Shown here piece by piece: positions 37,848 through 46,653 of a stretch of DNA of 64,000 bases. The notes beneath the pieces were generated by a model, which did no database searches, had not been told where the DNA came from, and saw only the letters and a list, made by a program, of their open reading frames with translations. The position numbers and the translations under genes are program-made. Position 1 is the stretch's first letter. Every line of letters begins with the position of its first letter. Source of the stretch: Paradesertivirga sp966210515 (GTDB lineage Bacteria > Bacteroidota > Bacteroidia > Sphingobacteriales > Sphingobacteriaceae); the NCBI GenBank assembly GCA_966210515.1, contig CBIHLM010000001.1:1-64000 (forward strand), given 5' to 3'.

Positions 37848-40022
37848 CTATTTAAGTTTGTTTGCAGAGATATCTTTTAGAACCTTAACGAGTGTTTCGA
37901 GATCGAACGGTTTTGAGATGTAGTTATCCATTCCAGCCTTAAGGCATGCTTCACGGTCTTCGGCCATTGCGTTGGCCGTTACCGCCACAATTTTCGGTTG
38001 CCATTCCTGCTGTTTTCTAATCAGCCTGGTAGCCTCTAAACCATCTAATTCAGGCATCAAGACATCCATCAGTATAACATCATATTTCTGTTTGCCAGCC
38101 ATATCAACAGCCTCTTTTCCATTTGAGGCGAGTGACGCTTTATAGCCTAATTTATCAAGCACTTTTAATGCAAGCTTCTGATTAATCAAATTATCTTCGG
38201 CTACAAGGATATTGAGTGGGTGAAGCTCGGCAAACTCGTTTGAGAGAATCATCCCCTCCCGGCTTCCGACATTTATCCCCATATTTTTTTGAAGCTGATT
38301 TTGTACAAGATTGAATAGTTGCGCCTGCTTAACGGGTTTTGTTAATACAGCGCAAAATAATCCGGGATACTTTGAACGGCTTTCATCTCCAACAGAGCTT
38401 AACAATGCTATGGGAATTTTTGAGTGCCTGTTTTTTATGATAGTTGCTAAAGCTACACCATCCAACTCATGCATTCTCATATCGGTAATGATCAGATCAA
38501 ACTGGCTATCATCGGATAATATTGCCAATGCATCTTTACCAGAACCAGCTTGTACAGAATCGATCTTCCACTGCTTCAATTGCTCTTTCAAAATAAAAAG
38601 ATTGGTATTGTTGTCGTCAACAACCAGTATCCTTCTTCCAGCTAAAGAAACCAACTCCATGTCTGCAACTTCTTTCGCCTGCAACACAAAACTGGATTTT
38701 ATGGAGAAGGAAAAAACCGAACCTGCCCCTTCCGTACTTTCAACATTGATTTCTCCCCCCATTAAATTCACCAATCGTTTACTTATGATAAGACCCAGAC
38801 CAGTGCCACCGTATTTCCTGGTAGTTGAAGAGTCGACCTGTGCAAACGCATTGAATAAGCGGGATCGCTTATTTTCCGGAATACCAATTCCGGTGTCTTT
38901 TACTTCGAATGCAATTTCACACTCGTTGTCAAGTATCTTATTTAATTTTACTTTCACAAACACTTCTCCTGAGTGTGTAAACTTCAATGCGTTGCCTACC
39001 AGGTTAATAAGAATTTGCCGTAATCTAAATCCATCGCCAACTATAGTTTGAGGTAAAGAATGATCAACATAATAGACCAGATCCAAACCCCGATCATCTG
39101 CTTTTACTGCAAACAAGTCTAATGCATCTTCAACACATTGCCTCAAATTAAATTGATGATAATCCAATTCCATCATGCCTGATTCGATTTTAGAAAAATC
39201 TAAAATGTCATTAATGACAGTTAGCAGAGCATCCGCGCTGGTACGGATTGAATAAACGTATTCCTTTTGCTCATCGCTTAGAAATGTTTCATTTAAAAGC
39301 GAGGCCATTCCGATGACGCCATTCATCGGCGTCCTTATCTCATGGCTCATCGTGGCTAAAAAAATGCTTTTGGCTTCGTTCGCTTTCTCTGCTTCCAGGC
39401 GTGCCTGATCGGCTTCCTGACGCAAAAAGCGCTCCTGATCCTTTTGCTGATTGTAACTATTTCTTATATGTCGTGTAATGAAAAATATCACACCGACAAC
39501 CACCAAATAGGAATATGCCAGATCTATAAAACGCTGTGTTTCGCTCTGATATGTATTCACGATCAGATGCGGAAAATAGTTCTCAAAGGCTAATAAAGCA
39601 ACTACGATTACGAGGTTAACAGGCACCCAAATCCTGTTTTGTTTCGCTGAAGCAACAGCTATAATTAAAAATGTTGAAAGTATAAATATCAGCAGCGTTG
39701 GGCCGTCAGCACCTGAATTCAAATAGTAATTTACAATGAACAAAAGATTACTTAAGACAATATAAATGACTACGGCTGTTCCTGTTTTGTGTTTAAATCG
39801 TGATAAATAATAAATCCCCGTGACCAAGACAGCGACGCATAGCATCAAAACTGCAAGCTCGGGAAGGCCCAGAAAATAATTGAACGGAACATTGTGAAAC
39901 AGTACTGCGATTGATACGAGGCAAACGGCATGAAAAATTCTGGTTTCTAAAGAAATTACGCCGGGTTTATCTAATAGATAGCTTATTATTTCTTTAATTT
40001 TTGATATCCAATTCAAATTCAT
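37848..40022 (-). CDS. Hybrid histidine kinase with N-terminal membrane domain, two receivers
   Basis: 724 aa: about six transmembrane helices (residues 25-185), a short coiled coil, HisKA with His227 (MSHEIRTPMNG), HATPase (TGLGLIISKRLV), and two receivers (LIITDMRMHELDG and ILMDVLMPELDG). In the first receiver the usual Pro after DxxM is His. The HisKA-HATPase-REC-REC block is closely similar to that of the convergent kinase at 33617-37738, so the two are paralogous in their signalling half but differ in sensor. No DNA-binding output. The 109-nt convergent gap holds a small CTCCG/CGGAG hairpin. Confidence 0.94.
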   Translation of the reverse strand: MNLNWISKIKEIISYLLDKPGVISLETRIFHAVCLVSIAVLFHNVPFNYFLGLPELAVLMLCVAVLVTGIYYLSRFKHKTGTAVVIYIVLSNLLFIVNYYLNSGADGPTLLIFILSTFLIIAVASAKQNRIWVPVNLVIVVALLAFENYFPHLIVNTYQSETQRFIDLAYSYLVVVGVIFFITRHIRNSYNQQKDQERFLRQEADQARLEAEKANEAKSIFLATMSHEIRTPMNGVIGMASLLNETFLSDEQKEYVYSIRTSADALLTVINDILDFSKIESGMMELDYHQFNLRQCVEDALDLFAVKADDRGLDLVYYVDHSLPQTIVGDGFRLRQILINLVGNALKFTHSGEVFVKVKLNKILDNECEIAFEVKDTGIGIPENKRSRLFNAFAQVDSSTTRKYGGTGLGLIISKRLVNLMGGEINVESTEGAGSVFSFSIKSSFVLQAKEVADMELVSLAGRRILVVDDNNTNLFILKEQLKQWKIDSVQAGSGKDALAILSDDSQFDLIITDMRMHELDGVALATIIKNRHSKIPIALLSSVGDESRSKYPGLFCAVLTKPVKQAQLFNLVQNQLQKNMGINVGSREGMILSNEFAELHPLNILVAEDNLINQKLALKVLDKLGYKASLASNGKEAVDMAGKQKYDVILMDVLMPELDGLEATRLIRKQQEWQPKIVAVTANAMAEDREACLKAGMDNYISKPFDLETLVKVLKDISANKLK

Positions 40023-40173
40023 TGAGATGCTGTCCCTCTGGTATCTCCCCTAATTATTAGCCTGATAATAATACTAATTTATACGTAAGAGCTTGGTTTA
40101 TGTTTATGCTAATCCAGCAACATGATCTGTGCTGATGTTTATTCTTCCAAATTGATTCATTTTTTTCAGAGCT

Positions 40174-41817
40174 TTATTCACCCTTGCGCCATTGTTTCGC
40201 TAACCAGCCTTTCGGCTTTTCAGGAACTGTATTCTTAAACTTTATCTCATCAGATAAGTCGCCGGAAACGGTTGTAACAACCTCGCTTCCGGGGACCTCG
40301 AATATAACGTTTTCGAATACCAGATTCCTGGTATCAACCAAACTTATAAGTGAATCTTGGGAGCGTATGATTGAATTTTTTATGCTGATATTTTTCGCAT
40401 CGGTTACGCGAATAAGATTTTTAGAGTTTACATCAGCATTCTCGAGAGTAAAATTACTGAGGGGAGATTCGGGAATTCCATCAATCCTTATTAAGCTCTT
40501 CGCTTTCTCAATAATAAAATCTTTGGCTACTATATTTCTAAAAAATGGGGTCAGACGATTTACTTTTAGAGCCGGCAAGCGCGTTGCCAGCTCTCCTACA
40601 TACATTTTACTCCCCAGCATATCCCACCTAAAAGCATCATCACGTAAAGACATTCGAATACGTTCATAATATAAGTTCTCTCCCCCGCCTCCTCTTGGCC
40701 TGCGTGTTTTAAAACGAATGCCGACACCGGTATCATCAAAAACCGAATCATGAACGTACAGATTTCGTATCACGCCTGCTGTTTCACTACCTACGGTAAT
40801 ACCGCCATGGCCTTCTCTCGCCAGGCAGAAACGTACCACTACATTTTCCGTAGGCTTATTTACCCGCATCCCGTCTTCTCCCCTGCCCGCTTTCATGGTA
40901 AAGCAATCATCGCCGCAGCTGAGCGTGCAATATTCAATCAATACATTCCGGGTTGATTCAATGTCAATTCCATCACCCCGGGGAATTCCGACTGAGTTAA
41001 CTGTAACACCGCGAATAATCACCCCATCGCAATACACCGGAACAATATTCCAAAAAGGAGTATTTTCCAGAGAGATACCTTCAATCAACACATTTTTACA
41101 GTTGATCGGTGAAATAAACATTGGAAGAAAAATGAACTCATTATTGTATCCTTCATACACCCGCTCTGAAACCGGCTTATCATGAGGAACTACATTTTCA
41201 ATCACATCAACATTCATGTACCTCGTTCTGACAGGAGAATCTTTAGGCGGACCGATAAGTTTCCCTTTTCCGGTGATTGCAATATTTTCTTGTTCGTTTG
41301 CATAGATACAAGCGCCGAGCGACATCACTTCCACACCTTCATTCCGGGTGAACACCGCTGGCCGGTAATCTTTAATTTCCCCGCTAAAATGTAATTCTGC
41401 ACCCTGTTCTAAATGAAGATTTACATTGCTTTTTAAACTTATACGGCCCGTGTTCCATTTTCCTGCAGGCACATATACCGTTCCGCCACCCTGTTGGTTC
41501 AGATCATCTATAGCAGCTTGAATTTGCCGGGTAGCTATTTGTCCCTCCTTTGCACCTTTATCTATAATACTAATGCTACGATCAGGAAAAATCGGCCTTT
41601 GAAGTTGTGGCATTGCAAAAGGCGCTTTTATAGCTGCAATATCGGCGGGCATTTTTAAAGCACCTACCTCATCAATGGTTGGTATCGCCTTGTTAACCGG
41701 AGTAGTTTTATTGCTGTTTATAATTAAACAATTACTAAATAAAACAATTAATGCACAGCCTAAAACATTAAATAATTTAACTCGCACAGTAGCTTTCCTC
41801 ATTACGTTTATTTTCAT
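40174..41817 (-). CDS. Glycoside hydrolase family 28 protein (polygalacturonase-like)
   Basis: The 547 aa exported protein has an N-terminal hydrophobic segment (VLGCALIVLFSNCLI), then a pectate-lyase-like right-handed beta-helix. GH28 catalytic motifs are visible: GIPRGDGIDIES (NTDG-like Asp), SCGDDCFTMKAG (tandem Asp) and EGHGGITVGSE (the SHG-type His). The N-terminal GAKEGQIATRQIQAAIDD and GGTVYVPAGKW are typical. It should hydrolyse galacturonan or a related polyuronide in the periplasm or at the surface. No SusC/D pair is adjacent, so it is not a full utilisation locus. Confidence 0.92.
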   Translation of the reverse strand: MKINVMRKATVRVKLFNVLGCALIVLFSNCLIINSNKTTPVNKAIPTIDEVGALKMPADIAAIKAPFAMPQLQRPIFPDRSISIIDKGAKEGQIATRQIQAAIDDLNQQGGGTVYVPAGKWNTGRISLKSNVNLHLEQGAELHFSGEIKDYRPAVFTRNEGVEVMSLGACIYANEQENIAITGKGKLIGPPKDSPVRTRYMNVDVIENVVPHDKPVSERVYEGYNNEFIFLPMFISPINCKNVLIEGISLENTPFWNIVPVYCDGVIIRGVTVNSVGIPRGDGIDIESTRNVLIEYCTLSCGDDCFTMKAGRGEDGMRVNKPTENVVVRFCLAREGHGGITVGSETAGVIRNLYVHDSVFDDTGVGIRFKTRRPRGGGGENLYYERIRMSLRDDAFRWDMLGSKMYVGELATRLPALKVNRLTPFFRNIVAKDFIIEKAKSLIRIDGIPESPLSNFTLENADVNSKNLIRVTDAKNISIKNSIIRSQDSLISLVDTRNLVFENVIFEVPGSEVVTTVSGDLSDEIKFKNTVPEKPKGWLAKQWRKGE

Positions 41818-42046
41818 TAATGTGTATTCGAAACTTGAATTGGTATCGGAGCAAGTTAAAAAAAATTAAAGCTTGCATAATTATGTATTCTAATTGTTAT
41901 CGGAAAACTAACACTTAGGGAACTGCTACGATAAACTTTCTAAGTGGAAGTATGGGCTGGACTTCCGGTAAATCCCGACCCACCTAAACACTGAGTCAGC
42001 AGGTTACATTTTGGCAATTTCTGTATTAAAGGTAAACCTATCCATT

Positions 42047-42889
42047 ATGAAACTGCTACAATTTTTCGCCCTTTTTACCATCATAATCTCGTCCTGCAAT
42101 ACTAATCGCTCTGAAGAGGAATTAATGAACAGCTCTACCGATACTTTGTCAGCCAGTGGATTATCCGGCAATGCAGTAAAACTGATTAAAACTGCAAGCA
42201 TCGACTTTAAAGTAAATAATGTATTTGAAAGTGCTAAACGAATTGCGAATACTGTCCGGAGAATGAATGGAGTAGTCACCAATCGTCAAATACAATCGGT
42301 TGATGAAAATAGTAAACGATTGAAGATTTCTGACGACTCGTTAAAAATTCTAAGCTCCTATATTATCAAAGCGAATATGTTGGTGCGTGTACCTACCATA
42401 AACCTTGACCAATTTATTGAAGAGATTTCTGCCGCTGCAGTTCATATTCAAAATAGTCAACTACACATAGAAGATAAAAGCCTGAACTATCTATCCGCTC
42501 AATTGAAGAGACAAAACAGTCAGGATCTCCTCAAAAGCGAAGCTCGAAAAAATCACAAGACAGAAGAATCTGTTTCGCTGGCTGACGAGAAAGACCAACT
42601 GATTGAGCATCAAATTCAAAATAAAGAAATTGACGCTGATGTTAAATACAGCACTGTTCAGCTTAATTTTTATCAGAATGCCTTAATACGTTCAGAATTG
42701 GTTGCCAATAATAATTTATCCGATTATCAACTACCATTCGCAAGGAGCATGAGCAACGCGTTTTTTAACGGCTGGGACTATTTTTTAATATTTATAATTG
42801 GAATCGCTAATCTTTGGATGTTTCTTGTGACCGGGGTGGTGGTAATTTTTAGCTATCGTTATTATAAAACGAAGAAATCAATGGCTTAG
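42047..42889 (+). CDS. DUF4349 domain lipoprotein
   Basis: From ATG 42047 the product is 280 aa. It starts with a lipoprotein signal (MKLLQFFALFTIIISSC), followed by the DUF4349 core (LIKTASIDFKVNNVFESAKRI, GVVTNRQIQSV, VRVPTINLDQFIEEI), a helical middle and a C-terminal transmembrane helix (YFLIFIIGIANLWMFLVTGVVVIF). DUF4349 proteins are poorly characterised envelope proteins. A TTG 12 codons upstream is in frame but would disrupt the signal peptide. The next unit, with its own promoter, begins about 100 nt downstream. Confidence 0.87.
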   Translation: MKLLQFFALFTIIISSCNTNRSEEELMNSSTDTLSASGLSGNAVKLIKTASIDFKVNNVFESAKRIANTVRRMNGVVTNRQIQSVDENSKRLKISDDSLKILSSYIIKANMLVRVPTINLDQFIEEISAAAVHIQNSQLHIEDKSLNYLSAQLKRQNSQDLLKSEARKNHKTEESVSLADEKDQLIEHQIQNKEIDADVKYSTVQLNFYQNALIRSELVANNNLSDYQLPFARSMSNAFFNGWDYFLIFIIGIANLWMFLVTGVVVIFSYRYYKTKKSMA

Positions 42890-42985
42890 AGGACGTTGAA
42901 ATCCGAGCCTGGAAACTTTAATTTTTTACATCTCTACTTATCAATCATAATCGCCGGCCTTAAATTGTTTTTAATTTTTCAATTT

Positions 42986-43017
42986 TTTGTTTGGATTAAT
43001 TTAAAGTGTTACATTTG
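42986..43017 (+). promoter_or_regulatory. Promoter of the pheA leader transcript
   Basis: TTTG at 42986-42989, a 20-nt spacer and TACATTTG at 43010-43017 match the Bacteroidota -33/-7 consensus (TTTG, TAnnTTTG). The start point would fall near 43022-43025, only about 10 nt before the leader peptide ATG. Confidence 0.75.
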
Positions 43018-43033
43018 CAGTCAAATAAAAAGA

Positions 43034-43084
43034 ATGCAACACATCAACACATATTATTTCGGATACTTTTACTATTACCAGTAA
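43034..43084 (+). CDS. Aromatic leader peptide (attenuator control peptide) of pheA
   Basis: A 16-codon ORF, MQHINTYYFGYFYYYQ, with six Tyr (codons 7, 8, 11, 13-15) and two Phe codons: half of all codons are aromatic, clustered at the end. The stop codon is 2 nt before the first of three alternating 9-nt pairing segments. Ribosome stalling on Tyr or Phe codons would leave that segment free, while complete translation would cover it. It is the in-frame tail of a longer open frame starting at 42896, but the promoter shows only this part is transcribed from here. Confidence 0.85.
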   Translation: MQHINTYYFGYFYYYQ

Positions 43085-43086
43085 GA

Positions 43087-43160
43087 GCCGGGACTGATAT
43101 GTTTTGAACTAAAAGAACTATATACAGAGTCCCGGCCCAACAGCCGGGACTTTTTTATTT
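43087..43160 (+). promoter_or_regulatory. Transcription attenuator (antiterminator / terminator switch)
   Basis: Segment 1 GCCGGGACT (43087-43095), segment 2 AGTCCCGGC (43128-43136) and segment 3 GCCGGGACT (43143-43151) are exact complements or copies. Segments 2+3 make a 9-bp terminator with loop CCAACA and a T-rich tail (43151-43160). Segments 1+2 make an equally stable antiterminator. Location between an aromatic leader peptide and pheA supports amino-acid-controlled attenuation. Confidence 0.88.
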
Positions 43161-43165
43161 AATCG

Positions 43166-43996
43166 ATGGAGAAGAAAAGAGTAGCAATTCAGGGCATCAA
43201 AGCATCGTTTCACGAAGAAGCTGCGATAAAGTTTTTCGGTGATGATATTGACACCATCGAGTGCAATAGCTTCAAACAAACCTGCGAGGTTCTGAAAAAC
43301 AAAGAAGCAGATTTTGTGGTGATGGCCATAGAAAATTCTATTGCCGGAAGTTTGCTTCCCAATTACACTCTTTTACGCGACTATCATTTTACAATCGTTG
43401 GCGAGGCCTATTTACACATTCAATTAAACTTATTAGCCCTTCCAGGTGTAAGGTTTGAGGACATAAAAAACGTAGAATCTCACCCGATTGCCATCCGCCA
43501 GTGCGATGATTTTTTCAATGAATATCCGCACTTAAATGTGGTTGAAAGTTCGGATACGGCGGCATGTGCAAAACGCATCCAGGATGAGCAACTGAAAGAT
43601 ACAGCTGCTATTGCTAATAAATTAGCTTCGCAGGTTTACGGACTGGAAATTATGGAGCGCCGGATCGAAACGAATAAAAAGAATTATACACGTTTTTTAA
43701 TTCTTACCGATACCAAGGATATGGTGATCGAAGATGCTAATAAAGCGTCAATATCTTTCCAGGTGACGGATGAAGTTGGCTCGTTGGTGAAAGTGCTGAA
43801 TATTTTTGCTGAGCACAACATTAACATGAGCAAGGTGCAATCCATGCCGGTTTTAGGAAAACGCAATCAATATAATTTTTATATCGATCTCGAATTTTCA
43901 TCCCGAAAGGAATATGAAGAAGCCATTCGAAAAGCATTACGATATACAGTAAACTTTGCGATTATGGGGGAATATAGGAAGAATGACGGAGTGTGA
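43166..43996 (+). CDS. pheA: Prephenate dehydratase
   Basis: Converts prephenate to phenylpyruvate, the committed step to phenylalanine. The 276 aa monofunctional enzyme has a dehydratase domain (VAIQGIKASFHEEAA, VMAIENSIAGSLLPNY, ESHPIAIRQCDDF, and NYTRFLIL with the catalytic Thr) and a C-terminal ACT domain for Phe feedback (SISFQVTDEVGSLVKVLNIFAEHNINMSKVQSMPV). It starts 6 nt after the attenuator T-tract, so its expression must pass the switch. DAHP synthase-chorismate mutase, aroA and aroC follow on the same strand and are probably co-regulated. Confidence 0.96.
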   Translation: MEKKRVAIQGIKASFHEEAAIKFFGDDIDTIECNSFKQTCEVLKNKEADFVVMAIENSIAGSLLPNYTLLRDYHFTIVGEAYLHIQLNLLALPGVRFEDIKNVESHPIAIRQCDDFFNEYPHLNVVESSDTAACAKRIQDEQLKDTAAIANKLASQVYGLEIMERRIETNKKNYTRFLILTDTKDMVIEDANKASISFQVTDEVGSLVKVLNIFAEHNINMSKVQSMPVLGKRNQYNFYIDLEFSSRKEYEEAIRKALRYTVNFAIMGEYRKNDGV

Positions 43997-44130
43997 GTTG
44001 CGGGTTGAAGGTTTGAGTTGAAGGATTCAACCACACCGGCACATAAAACATTTTCGCTCAAAAAAAGCAAACAAAAAATTAAGGTATAAACAAGACTTAC
44101 AACTTATAACGTAAAACTTACAACTCAAAT
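43993..44130. repeat. Word-array repeat between pheA and the DAHP synthase gene
   Basis: GT-rich words (GTGAGTTGCGGGTTG, GAAGGTTTGAGTTGAAGG) begin at the pheA stop codon. CA-rich words (ACTTACAACTTATAACGT, ACTTACAACTC) fill 44095-44129 before the next ATG. Read on the minus strand, the latter match the GTTGTAGGTT...ACGTTATAAGT unit found at 12292. The array is thus the inverted counterpart of 12292-12514. Confidence 0.7.
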
Positions 44131-44133
44131 AGT

Positions 44134-45243
44134 ATGAAACTGAACCTCAACATAGAGCCACTAAGCAACTGGCTAACAGCGAAACATCAACCTCTGGTAA
44201 TCGGAGGTCCCTGCAGTGCAGAAACAGAAGATCAACTTGTTGCAACTGCTCATTTATTGGCTAAAACCGGAAAAATCTCTGTATTGAGAGCTGGTATCTG
44301 GAAACCCCGTACCCGTCCGGGAGAGTTTGAAGGCATTGGAAGCATTGGCTTAGAATGGCTAAACCGTGCTAAAAAAGAGACCGGATTACCTATCACTGTA
44401 GAGGTTGCTAATGCAAAACATGTTGAAGAAGCCCTTAAAGCTGGCGTCGACATTCTTTGGGTAGGTGCACGTTCAACAGTTAATCCGTTTACTATTCAGG
44501 AAATTGCTGATGCGCTTAAAGGTGTTGACATCCCTGTAATGGTAAAAAACCCCGTTAACCCTGATTTACAATTATGGATCGGTGCATTGGAGCGCATAAA
44601 TGGAGCCGGCATTACTAAGTTAGCTGCTATTTCCCGTGGTTTTTCTTCTTTCGAAAAATCAGCCTTCCGTAACGAACCAATGTGGGAAATAACCATTCAG
44701 TTAAAAACTCTTTGTCCTGAATTACCTATCATTTGCGACCCTAGTCATATCTGCGGTAACCGCGATTTAATTCCTTACATTTCTCAAAAAGCATTAGACT
44801 TAGAGATGGATGGATTAATGATCGAATCGCATATTGATCCTTCTGTTGCATGGACTGATGCTAAACAGCAGTTAACTCCATCAGCTTTATCCGACATGAT
44901 CGATCATTTAACTGTTCGTCAGCCTGAGCCGAAAAACCCTGCTGTTTTAGATAAACTAGCCGAACTGCGTAAGCAAATCGACAAACTAGACGATCAGATT
45001 ATCCAAAAAGTATCTGAGAGAATGGCTATTGTAGATAAAATCGGTGAGTACAAAAGAGATAACAATATCACCATCTTACAACTTAACCGTTGGGATGAGG
45101 TGGTTACTAAACGTGCAAACTTCGCAAAAGCCTTAAAACTTGATGAAACATTCACAACGAAAATGCTTGAACTGATTCATGCTGAATCAATCCGCAAGCA
45201 AACCGAAATTATGAATGCTACAGAGACTTTAGAACAAAAATAA
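44134..45243 (+). CDS. Bifunctional DAHP synthase / chorismate mutase (type II)
   Basis: The 369 aa fusion has an N-terminal class Ibeta DAHP synthase (about 1-265: PLVIGGPCSAETEDQLVATA, GIWKPRTRPGEFEGIG, WVGARSTVNPFTIQEIADAL, ICDPSHICGNRDLIPYISQKALDL) and a C-terminal AroQ-type chorismate mutase (about 275-360: LAELRKQIDKLDDQIIQKVS, MAIVDKIGEYKRDN). It catalyses the first shikimate-pathway step and chorismate to prephenate, feeding PheA. The mutase domain probably also serves as regulator. It ends directly against the aroA start codon. Confidence 0.95.
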   Translation: MKLNLNIEPLSNWLTAKHQPLVIGGPCSAETEDQLVATAHLLAKTGKISVLRAGIWKPRTRPGEFEGIGSIGLEWLNRAKKETGLPITVEVANAKHVEEALKAGVDILWVGARSTVNPFTIQEIADALKGVDIPVMVKNPVNPDLQLWIGALERINGAGITKLAAISRGFSSFEKSAFRNEPMWEITIQLKTLCPELPIICDPSHICGNRDLIPYISQKALDLEMDGLMIESHIDPSVAWTDAKQQLTPSALSDMIDHLTVRQPEPKNPAVLDKLAELRKQIDKLDDQIIQKVSERMAIVDKIGEYKRDNNITILQLNRWDEVVTKRANFAKALKLDETFTTKMLELIHAESIRKQTEIMNATETLEQK

Positions 45244-46530
45244 ATGGATCATTTGATTCTTTCCAAACCCGGCAAAAGCACTAATTGCACCATTCAACTG
45301 ACTGGATCAAAGAGTGAAAGTAACCGGGCTTTGATTTTAAATGCATTGAGCGATGGAAAGGTGGTGGTGAAAAACCTTTCGAGTGCCGACGATACAGTTA
45401 CGCTTTTCCAGATACTGGAAAAGCTAAATTCAAAAGTAAAAAATCAAAAACTTGCCACCGCTATAACTAACGATGCTGGTTCAACTGAAGAAGTTGAAGT
45501 AAACGTTGGGCCGGCAGGCACAGCCATGCGCTTTCTTACTGCCTATTTTGCAGTGACAGGCGCAGAAGCTATCCTTACAGGAACGGAGCGCATGAAGCAA
45601 CGGCCGATCGGGATTTTGGTGGATGCCTTGAGGGGTTTGGGTGCCCGGATTGAGTATGTGGAGAAAGATGGTTTCCCTCCTTTGAAATTCGGCAATGAGT
45701 TTCGGCAGATCACCAATAAAATCCAAATTAAAGGAAATATAAGTTCACAGTTCATTACTGCCCTGCTTTTGGTTGCACCTTTCCTTTCTGAAGGATTAGA
45801 GTTAACAATTGAAGGAGAGCTGACCTCGCGACCTTATGTGGAAATGACTTTGTCTATGCTTAAAGAAGCTGGTATCGAACATCAGTGGAATAACGCAACA
45901 ATTTCTATCGCTTCACAAAAATTTCAAGACTCTGAAATTACCATCGAACCCGATTGGAGTGCAGCGTCATACTGGTATTCTATTGCCGCTTTGTCTGAAG
46001 ATAGCACAATTACCCTTCCTTATTTAAAGCAAGACAGTTTACAAGGTGATAGCCGCATAAGCAGTATCATGGAAAGCTTCGGCATTTCTACGGAATACAC
46101 CCAAGATGGTCTGATATTAAAAAGAAGTAATAAGGACGTTGACGGCGAATTTTTTGATCTAAAAGATTGTCCGGATTTAGCACAGACCGTCATTGTTTGC
46201 TCGGCTGCGCTGGGTCACAATGCAACCTTTACAGGATTGGAGACTTTGAAAATTAAAGAAACCGATCGAATTGCTGCATTGCAGAATGAACTGGCAAAAA
46301 TAGGCGTGAAACTCAATGAAGACAATGAGCACTATCATTTAAACTGTTCCGGCCTTCATTTCCCTGAAAAGGTGAGCATCAGCACCTATGAAGACCATAG
46401 GATGGCGATGGCCTTTGCACCACTGGCTTTGAAAATAAAACATTTGGAAATTGAAGAACCCCAGGTTGTTGGAAAATCGTACCCGCTGTTTTGGGAAGAT
46501 TTGAAAAAGGCTGGGTTTGAAGTAAAATAG
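45244..46530 (+). CDS. aroA: 3-phosphoshikimate 1-carboxyvinyltransferase (EPSP synthase)
   Basis: Adds the enolpyruvyl group of PEP to shikimate-3-phosphate. The 428 aa sequence shows LTGSKSESNRALILNAL (substrate-binding Lys/Ser), NVGPAGTAMRFLTAYFAV, TGTERMKQRPIGILVDALRGLGA, the central DWSAASYWYSIAA, LKIKETDRIAALQNEL and YEDHRMAMAFAPLAL. The ATG follows the upstream TAA with no gap, so translation is probably coupled. Confidence 0.95.
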   Translation: MDHLILSKPGKSTNCTIQLTGSKSESNRALILNALSDGKVVVKNLSSADDTVTLFQILEKLNSKVKNQKLATAITNDAGSTEEVEVNVGPAGTAMRFLTAYFAVTGAEAILTGTERMKQRPIGILVDALRGLGARIEYVEKDGFPPLKFGNEFRQITNKIQIKGNISSQFITALLLVAPFLSEGLELTIEGELTSRPYVEMTLSMLKEAGIEHQWNNATISIASQKFQDSEITIEPDWSAASYWYSIAALSEDSTITLPYLKQDSLQGDSRISSIMESFGISTEYTQDGLILKRSNKDVDGEFFDLKDCPDLAQTVIVCSAALGHNATFTGLETLKIKETDRIAALQNELAKIGVKLNEDNEHYHLNCSGLHFPEKVSISTYEDHRMAMAFAPLALKIKHLEIEEPQVVGKSYPLFWEDLKKAGFEVK

Positions 46531-46651
46531 ACATGAGATTTGAGATGTGAGATATGAGTATATCATCGCCTCAAATCCTTTTTTAATAATATCGGGATCT
46601 TAGGCTTGAGCTTGCGTCTCAAATCTAAAATCTCATATCTCACATCTAACA
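46531..46651. repeat. Complementary word-array repeat between aroA and aroC
   Basis: Purine-rich words follow the aroA stop and pyrimidine-rich words end 2 nt before the aroC ATG. AGATGTGAGATATGAG at 46543-46558 has an exact 16-nt inverted copy at 46632-46647. It belongs to the same word family as 9341-9565. The arms could fold the intergenic mRNA into a long stem. Confidence 0.8.
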
Positions 46652-46653
46652 AA

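Noticed and set aside
38311..39051. 246-codon plus-strand ORF
   Set aside because: It is antisense to the HATPase/receiver part of a hybrid kinase; composition and position identify it as a shadow.
42896..43084. 62-codon ORF before pheA read as a protein gene
   Set aside because: The consensus promoter at 42986-43017 lies inside it. Only the in-frame last 16 codons make sense, as an attenuation leader peptide.
46606..46653. Upstream TTG start for chorismate synthase
   Set aside because: The extension is encoded by the word-array repeat and precedes the standard MAGNSFG N-terminus.
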